From Epiperipatus broadwayi (taxonomy: Eukaryota > Onychophora > Udeonychophora > Euonychophora > Peripatidae), in NCBI GenBank assembly GCA_028023455.1, contig JAQFVV010000288.1, positions 312,001-376,000 on the forward strand: 64,000 bases of DNA. Reading direction: 5' to 3'. Of the stretch, positions 56,394-64,000 are shown one piece after another. The translations under genes were made by a program, and so were the position numbers. The stretch's first letter is position 1. Each line of letters opens with the position of its first letter. The notes under the pieces are model-generated. The model did no database searches, had not been told where the DNA came from, and saw only the letters and a list, made by a program, of their open reading frames with translations.

Positions 56394-58415
56394 TGTTGGA
56401 AAGCCATTTTAACAGGGCGACCCTTTTCTCACGTCTTATCTGATGTTGGTAAACTTAAACTAAATAATATAGATCTCAAGAAATGGAAAAAAAACACAAC
56501 AAAGAAAAAAAAATTTTTTTTGTGTGTATATTCTCTCAAAACACTTTGAAGAAATTTTTAAATATTCCCCCCCAAAAAAAATTTTAAGGTGAATTTTTTA
56601 AAAAAGTATTTTTTAATTGATGAAAATTTTAAGTTTTGAATAAATAGGATTTAAGATAAATGATTAAAAAGTTTCGGTGGCCCTTGTATCTTGAGTAAGA
56701 TCTAAATATTAAAAAAATATCTACAGGAGAATATATTTATGAGCATCAGTTTATCGATGACTTCAAGCGCCAAACTCACTATTACAGTGAGAATTATATT
56801 CCCCAATGCACGAGGTGCCCAACCCAAGCTAACTCACTCCCAGGGTGGGGAGAAAAACCTATCAGATGAACGGAGATAATAACACACACACAAAAAATAT
56901 AGGTTTATACTTAATTTATAATGCACTCATAGACATATCTGCTTACCTCGGACATATTTGAATCATCGGAATTTATTTAGCAAATGAAATGATTGGAAAA
57001 TGTAAACGATAATTATTGAATAGCTCTAACATAAAGGTAAATCTGTACTAAATTTTATTATTAATATCTAAATGCTATCTATGTAAATCAACTCTTATCC
57101 CTCCTATTTAAAATATATAATAAGTTCCCAAATCACAAATGAAACAATAAAACGTTTAATTTAGAATAAACACCTATTAATTTATATATATAAGAAAAAA
57201 AATGTTTACTATACAGTTGTATGCAATAATTTTATGTTATGAAATAATTTAAGAAAGTTTGTTATTTTTTAGTGTAGCTATAAGCAATTCTGAGTTATAT
57301 AAAAACAGAGTTCACTTTACCTGATGAAACCCAGGGGTATGGGATCAGAATTTAATGAAGCATATCAAGTGGATTTCCATGATCTGGTAGTATTTGAATT
57401 TGTTTTGTGAAAGTGCAATATATAATTTCTTTCTGCTGAGTCCGATATTTAGATGTCCATAAGTAATGGTGGAGCCGTAGGTGAATTCTTGTTTAATATA
57501 ATTTTCAAATCAAATAAATTCATATTTTGGGACATACGATTCTTTTCTATTTCATTTCATGTTCAGCAATCCGGAATATTTGCTGGGTTCCTAGGTTCTT
57601 TGGCAGCAGGTGGTTTAGAGTCAGTTCGCATCGGCTGTGGATGATGAAGCCCTTTACATATGGTCCTTACCCCGTCATGTTAAATTTTTTTTTCTATATC
57701 TTTATGAATCTATCTCACTCAGCGGTCACAATCTAACCAAAAAAACACTGCCTTTTTTTCTTTCTCAAATTCTCATTAATTAATTTTTGTCTAATTAATT
57801 TTCATTTCTCAGACAAAGGAATTTTTTATTTTTTTTATCGGATCTTCAATCTAAGTCTTTTTCTTTGAATAGGTTTTCCTTTCCAAATTACTTTTACTTC
57901 TTTTAATTTACATTTTCATTGTTTTGCTGGTGCCATCATTCCTGGTATCCATTCTTTTTGGTCATACATTCTTTGGCTTTTTCTTGGAATTTTATTTTTT
58001 TGCAGTAATTAGCGATTGTGATTCAAACACCGAATTGCTTGAAGGCGCAAACACTATTCCCTTTTCGCTACCCTCGTTAATTTAAAATATAATTGAAACT
58101 CAAATCAATATTCTAAACAATATATAACATATTTGTGCACAACTGTAATTTTGTTAATTTGTAATATTTTAAAAGTAAAACATTCTAAATAAATAATGCT
58201 TACTAATCAATCCCTTCCCCATTTATTTTCTAACAACAAAAAAAAAGAATAATAACGTAAAAGAGTTTAAAATTTACTTCACGCATGTATATATATGTAT
58301 AATTAGATATATCTTTAACCCTTTATCGCCCGCTTGAATATATACCTGTATTGAGGGTAATGCGTACGCGCTTTTCACTTTCTTGTAACAGGGTTTGAAC
58401 CCCACTACTGTTACA
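56394..58415 (-). repeat. 5' LTR of the - strand gypsy element
   Basis: It begins (minus strand) TGTAACAGTAGTGG and ends CTTTCCAACA. Positions about 56480-56640 are a homopolymer-rich, distorted version of the corresponding LTR stretch at 50355-50510. Elsewhere the LTRs align closely. Confidence 0.93.
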
Positions 58416-59262
58416 CTGTATATGCCCAATGTCTAAGTAGCTTATTAGATGGACTTCTATGGACCTCTCCCTCCATTCAATAAAATGAAGTATCTCATAG
58501 TGGCATATAATGTGTTTTTGAAGTTGGTAGTGGCATATCTAGTAGCTCAAGCTAATGCACAACAAACTAATCAGGTTTTAGAACAACAGCACTTTAAGAC
58601 TGTAGGAATACCAGACAAAATTTCTGTTAGATCAAGGAATGTTCTTTGTATCTAGCAAATGGAAGAAATGGATGGATAGGCACGGGATAAAACATATACT
58701 TACCTCGATTTGTAACCCTCAGTCTAATTCATGGATTATGAGGTAGTTGCGGCATTTATTCCAGGTTTATATACAAGATGATCATCACAGATGAGTGAAA
58801 GAAACCCCATGAATAGTCAACATGATAAACTAGTCAAGAAATGAGTCTACAGGATTCAAAACTGTTCAGTTACATTTTGGAAAAAAATATTCCATATCCA
58901 TTTGAAACTAAATTGCCAGTGGGAATGAATCCAATCAACAAGAAAAGGGATTCTGAGCAAGCACTTAACCTGTTAAGAAAAATGGGCATACTATGGCAGA
59001 AGAGTCAGGGAAAACCTAAGGCCATATTAAGGAGAAGAGATGAGTTCATGGTGAGAGTTCATCTGGTGAGTCATCCTGAAAAACATATATACAAGAAATT
59101 TCAGCCAATATACAGTGGCTCCTATGTAATGAAGTGGAATTATGTTAATAATGCATTAGTGATATTGCAAGAGATGGAAGGAAAAGGAACATATAACACC
59201 CGGTCATTGAGGTTAGTAAAGAGGAAAAACAACTACCAGACAGGCAATAATAATAATAATTA
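58416..59262 (+). pseudogene. Ty3/gypsy integrase, second part of the interrupted + strand relic
   Basis: Frame 58449-58655: MDFYGPLPPFNKMKYLIVAY, then QANAQQTNQVLEQQHFKTVG, homologous to MALDYYGPLPTFDKKKYLIV in the nested element. After frame changes the 58841-59263 frame reads LLRKMGILWQKSQGKPKA, then RRRDEFMVRVHLVSHPEKHI and YKKFQPIYSGSYVMKW, the SH3-like C-terminal domain, ending RSLRLVKRK and a TAA. It continues the pol stopped at 50277. Catalytic positions in between are degraded. Confidence 0.87.
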
Positions 59263-59305
59263 AAGTTATCAGAGATAAAATGGTCAAGAGACACATTTTA
59301 CTCTC

Positions 59306-59322
59306 AAATGGAGGGCAGTGGA
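59306..59322 (+). other. Polypurine tract of the interrupted + strand relic
   Basis: AATGGAGGGCAGTGGAA is followed directly by TGTACCAATATTAGC, a plausible 3' LTR start at 59323. It lies about 45 bp after the integrase stop. Confidence 0.6.
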
Positions 59323-61220
59323 ATGTACCAATATTAGCTGTACATATAATAATTTTTGTCTCAAAAATTATTGAAATAAACAAGCTCATAAACAACATAA
59401 AATTTAAAATTGATAATGAATAATAAAATCAATTTGTTGTCTGTAAATAATTGAATTATAAACAAAGAAAAACATTTTTTTGAAATAAATAAATTTGTCA
59501 AAATTTAAAGAGTTATTATCAGTAAAAGTAGAATTAGTTAGTTAGAAGGGGGAGACAGTTTACTTTAGAAATGTCAAAACTAAAAGTCTAAAGATCAATT
59601 CAAAGATGGAGGAGAATTAACTTAAAAAATTTAAAGAGTAAATAAGAGTTAAAATATGATGGTTCAAGAATAAATCTTTTTTTGAGTAATTAAAGGTACT
59701 TTTTCTCTTTGTTGAAAATCTTAAAGAGGACAAAAAAGGAAAAACAAGTTGAAACTAAAAGCTTAAAATATAAATCTTTTATATAAATTAAAAATATCTC
59801 TTGTTTATAATGAGTTGATTTTAGAACTATATATGTGGGTAAATGATGAGTTGATTTCAAATATAGCAAAATGTGAGCTTGTTGATAAAATAAATATGTG
59901 CTTGCTAAATGTTAAAGAATAAATAAAAGTTATAAGAAATTTCCTCAAGGATTGTATATATTAAAGGCTACATAAAGGAATAGAATTTCAAATTGCTACT
60001 AAATAAGAGATCTCAAACAACAGGATTAAAATCTTATGGAAGGGAGATATTCAAAAATAATGGAGGAATTTCAACAACAGATATAGCTGATGGACAAAAA
60101 AACCAATTACCAAGTGACAACACATCATCACATAAATAGTCCAGATTTTCATCAATCTAGCAGTTGAGATCACAATCGAATTAAATCAGTCCATCAATCA
60201 GTTTTGCAATCATGCAGTGTTAATCATCATCAGAAGCATATCACTGGCTCCAAGCCTGACTCCAACAAAAATAGCCAACCTGCCTGGCAAAAGTAATGCC
60301 TGCTTAACAAATTGAAAAAATCCCAGAGATAATTAACTGTCTTAAAGAATAGTGCCATGAAATATGCATTAAACCTCCACAGAACTTCAAATCCAACCAG
60401 TTAGAAAGATTTTCAGGCGAAGCAACAACCAACAAAAAGTCAATGTTCAAATCCTAAAGGTAATGAGTAACTTTATTTCCATTTTCTGATATTAAAGTTG
60501 CCATTGCAATCCTTAAAGCCACCCAGAGTCAGTTAATAAATGAACTATATAGCATGCATAAAGAACTATGGATGTGCATGTTTTGAAATGCTGTGTATGT
60601 TAATGCTTTAGGATATTTTATATTAATTTCATGTATTTTAAAATGTCTTCTATTATTCAATATTCTTTGTTATATTATATTGCTATTGTATATGTGTGAG
60701 TCTGAGATTATGATAAGTCATTGTTTCATTTAATTAAATTTCATATAAGTAATTAAAATTAGAATAATAAATGTTTAGCTAAAATAAATTATCTTGAAAC
60801 GTAATATTTGTCAGTCAATTCTTTACCAATAATTAAAGCAATAATGTAATATATTATTTTTTGACAGAGCTAGTCATGGGATATTTTGAGCACTGGATTT
60901 TGGGCCTACTGTCCAGGTACATTTGTTTTAGTAGCTAGCTGGCAGCTGAGGGTTACCTCAAAACAAATAAAGTGCTTGGATAGTAAGGGTTTGAATCAAG
61001 CAGTCATGTTGGCACATAGTCTGGAAATGTGATTGTGTTATGCATTGCATAGCTCGGTCTGATCATGGGTATTATTGATAGCTCTGCTATCGATGGTATT
61101 CTCCCCTCTGCTCAAAGGGCCAGTCCATTCATGTAATATTTATAATATAAAATTATAAAAGTATGATAAATAAGGTTTAAAGCCAGGTAAACCTAGCAAA
61201 TAGAGTACTCCTGATTCATT
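59323..61220 (+). repeat. Possible 3' LTR of the + strand relic and following DNA
   Basis: It begins TGTACCAAT after the purine tract. No second copy exists in the window, so the end cannot be placed. No ORF with known domains. The part from 60880 to 61140 is less AT-rich. The sequence is not similar to the 2-kb LTR of the nested element by eye. Confidence 0.35.
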
Positions 61221-64000
61221 TACCGAACACACCCAATACAATATATATATATATATATTGTACCCTTACTTCTCGATGTATAATATAGTTTGAAATACAA
61301 CTAGCTCAATTAAATTATAATGCTTAATTAAAATTTGCATATCTATCTTTAATTTACTTTTATACTATCATATTCTAATTAAATTTATTGTCAATTATCA
61401 AAATCAATATAGTTCTATAGTATGTACTAATTAAATAAGTATTTATTAAAATCATGAGACTGTGAAGTAAAGTTACAAAGTAATAAGTAGATTTACATTG
61501 AGTCAATATCTCCCCAAGACATTGTCTCAATGGCATAAGAATACTATTACCTTCTTACTATCCTCTTACCACATCTACAGCATTCTTATGGCTTTTAAAT
61601 AAAATAAATTATCTTTAATAATAATAAAAATAAATCTCAACCTTTAATTAAAATATAATTAAATAATCTCAGGCTCTTCTAATAATTTTAAAGTAATAAT
61701 AATTCATGTAAGTAAGTATGATAAGGGATTTTATATCAAACCTAAATACACCTAACTTATTCTCATAATAATATAAAATACTAATCTTATGGTATAACTT
61801 AATCTTATCTATTTCTGTCATATCATCAATCATTAAATAAATAATCATATGCATATCTTTTATTTTCATATAGCATCTTAATTTTGGAATAGATCAAAAT
61901 CTTATAATTCAATAATCTGTGGCAATAAATAACATTGTACTCTTATAATGTGCATTATAATTACCTTATGACCATAATAATATTATATGTTAATATCAAT
62001 CAATTCTTATAAAATGATATCAAGAAAATATTGTGTTTATTTCTAAATAATAATAATAATTCATATTGTGCAAATATTATGTTTATTCAAATTATCTGTT
62101 GTCAAATGCTGTGGTGTAAAATAATGAACTCGACACACTTTTAAAACAAATTAAACAAATTTATTTACATTAACTTTAACCATGAATTTATTTACAATAT
62201 TTACAGTTCAAAATTATGAAAAAACAAAGAAAATAAAATAAAATAATAATACAATATGTTTCCACCATTATTAATTCATATTCCTAATAAGTAATTATAC
62301 ATTCTTTTAATGCTGTACTAATAACATTGAAGTATGCTTTTAAAAAAACTTAGACTTTAAATAAATATCAGTGAACTTCAATTATTACACAGAAAATTTA
62401 TGTAAACAATATTTATGTAGCATATGTAAACAATTAAACTTTACTAATTAAATTGCTACATCACTTAAGTATTACTGTTACTTATTTCATTATGTACTAG
62501 TATGTGTTTATTTTACTATCAGCATTACTCTAATAGCATAATATAGAAACTAATGTATCTTTGTAATGTAATAACAATAATTGATTATAATTTATATTTC
62601 ATTTAATGCAATTCATGCTACATGTTTTATCAAATATGCATTACATATCTGTACTGTTAAAATAATAATATTTAAATTATTCATCAATTTCAAATTCATA
62701 AAGTATTATATTAGATAAATTCTATGATTCTTTTCTATGTAAAATTATTACTTTACTTTATGTGTTATTCTACTCCTTTTTAATAACTTTCTTTCTACAA
62801 AATATCCTCTAAAACTTATTTAAACTTTCCGGAAAAACAATCATCAACTTTAAATAAATACTAATTATCCAAAACTATTTATACTTCATCATCTATATTC
62901 GGTAAATCTTCAATTCAAATATAAACTTCTACATAAAACTTAACTTAATTTATAGAATAAAACAAAATAAAATATAGACTTTTAAATCTCTTCCTGACTT
63001 GCAATAAAATAATTACTTATGAATAACAAATATAATTCTAATACTATAACATAAACAAAATATTAAAATTTATTTACGAAAGAATCATATAATTATTTCT
63101 AAGCTTCTTATGTAATGTTGCATCGTATTTATATCATAAATTCAAATTATGCATATTTAAATAAAACTGTCACTGCCAATATAATGTGTGTGTATTTTTA
63201 AATATTTATACATTCATTCAAAAATAACATATTATTTAGTTGATCTAAAGAAAACATATTAAATACATTAAAATTATTATAATTATACAATTTTTACCAT
63301 AAATAATGATCTGATGTACAGTCCATCTTCCAATATTCTTCGGAATTACAGCTTCATAAAATAAATTCACATTCACACTCACGATCATTCTTTAAAAATA
63401 TTCTGTGTTATATTAATTATAAAATAAACTTATGCAATTTATCATTATATTATTTTTAGTTATTATTTTAAGAAATGTACCTATCTTATTTTTAATAGAT
63501 CAATAATATTTAAATTTTATGTTAGATAAATAAAACAGAATTCATATTATGTAACTCCAGCGATATCTTCTTTTCCACCATAATAGTTCTTAAATCCTAG
63601 GTACACATTCATTAAAACACCATTTCCGTTTTCCGGTCCATCACGTGTTTTTTTTAAAAGTTTATGAAAAATGAAAACGTTCTTTTTTAGAAAATAAATT
63701 ATAACTTCCCCACAAGAAAATAAAATAAAATTAAAATAGTTTATAGGCTCCGGATCCAGTTCCTTAACGAAATTATTTAAAGTTATTATTTCTAAATTAG
63801 TCTATAGTTTATGAAAAATTATCATTTAATTATTTTAATTGACTTGGACATCCACGTATTACTTGCGCATTTCTTAACAAAATATCTAGGTAAGAATAAG
63901 CTTTTCATCTAAAACGACCAGCGTTTAAATTATTTCAATATAATAATTTTATTATATTAAGATTTTAGCTAATTATATTTTTCAATTTATTTGCCTTTTA
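61221..64000. other. Very AT-rich stretch without a recognisable gene
   Basis: A (AT)10 microsatellite occurs at about 61239-61258. The open frame 61669-61869 (-) has no recognisable motif. No RNA gene or repeat array is seen up to the end of the window. Confidence 0.55.

Larger units (their letters stand above)
50278..58415 (-). mobile_element. Ty3/gypsy retrotransposon with both LTRs, nested in a relative
   Basis: An 8.1-kb element in minus orientation has LTRs of about 2.0 kb (50278-52335 and 56394-58415), a primer site, gag, protease, RT, RNase H, integrase and a purine tract. LTR ends are TG...CA. It interrupts the integrase of a + strand element of the same family (sequence stops at 50277 and resumes at 58416). 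The far end of the 50-kb LTR lacks about 12 bp seen in the other LTR, and I find no clear target duplication. Gag-pol is nearly full length but carries stops and frameshifts, so it is inactive. Confidence 0.92.

Overview
This window is AT-rich metazoan-type nuclear DNA made almost entirely of decayed transposable elements, simple repeats and gene-free sequence. I see no intact host protein-coding gene, rRNA, convincing tRNA gene, CRISPR array or prokaryotic operon. The mix of Ty3/gypsy LTR elements, a GIY-YIG Penelope-like element, APE-type LINEs, an RTE-type LINE and long GATA and AT microsatellites points to an invertebrate animal. I cannot name the taxon. One run of exactly 500 N (29974-30473) is a scaffold gap.

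Layout, 1-30 kb. A very old + strand Ty3/gypsy pol relic (about 1434-5570: protease, RT, RNase H, integrase) is split by a - strand Penelope-like element (about 3400-4985) that still shows RT and GIY-YIG motifs. It is followed by a long AT-rich foldback structure (6325-7157). At 10.5-12 kb a - strand LINE RT relic ends in a large GATA/TAGG microsatellite. A near-perfect 190-bp hairpin (12337-12526) and a tRNA-like SINE head (about 14370-14460) follow. A + strand APE LINE relic covers about 15.5-19.35 kb, and an RTE-type relic about 21.98-23.2 kb. A second hairpin element (25130-25323) and a - strand coiled-coil gag-like relic (28.5-29.6 kb) precede the gap.

Layout, 30-39 kb. A long-LTR element (left LTR from the gap to 32619, right LTR about 36508-38823) carries a 2.7-kb leader and one intact 364-codon Gag ORF, with no pol. 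Its LTRs have a TATA box followed at +30 by a 32-bp minisatellite whose units each contain a small inverted repeat. This is the most interesting object here: a Gag-only (TR-GAG-like), probably non-autonomous retrotransposon.

Layout, 39-64 kb. A second copy of the APE LINE family (about 40.0-44.1 kb) is 3'-truncated. Next come T-rich degenerate repeats, a - strand gypsy integrase relic (46.99-47.66 kb) and a duplicated SINE-like unit. A + strand gypsy relic (48.59-50.28 kb, resuming 58.42-59.27 kb) is split by a - strand gypsy element with two LTRs (50278-58415), whose gag-pol is nearly continuous but broken by stops and at least two frameshifts. The Gag of this element is homologous to that of the Gag-only element, so relatives of it are plausible pol donors. 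The last 3 kb is gene-free AT-rich DNA.
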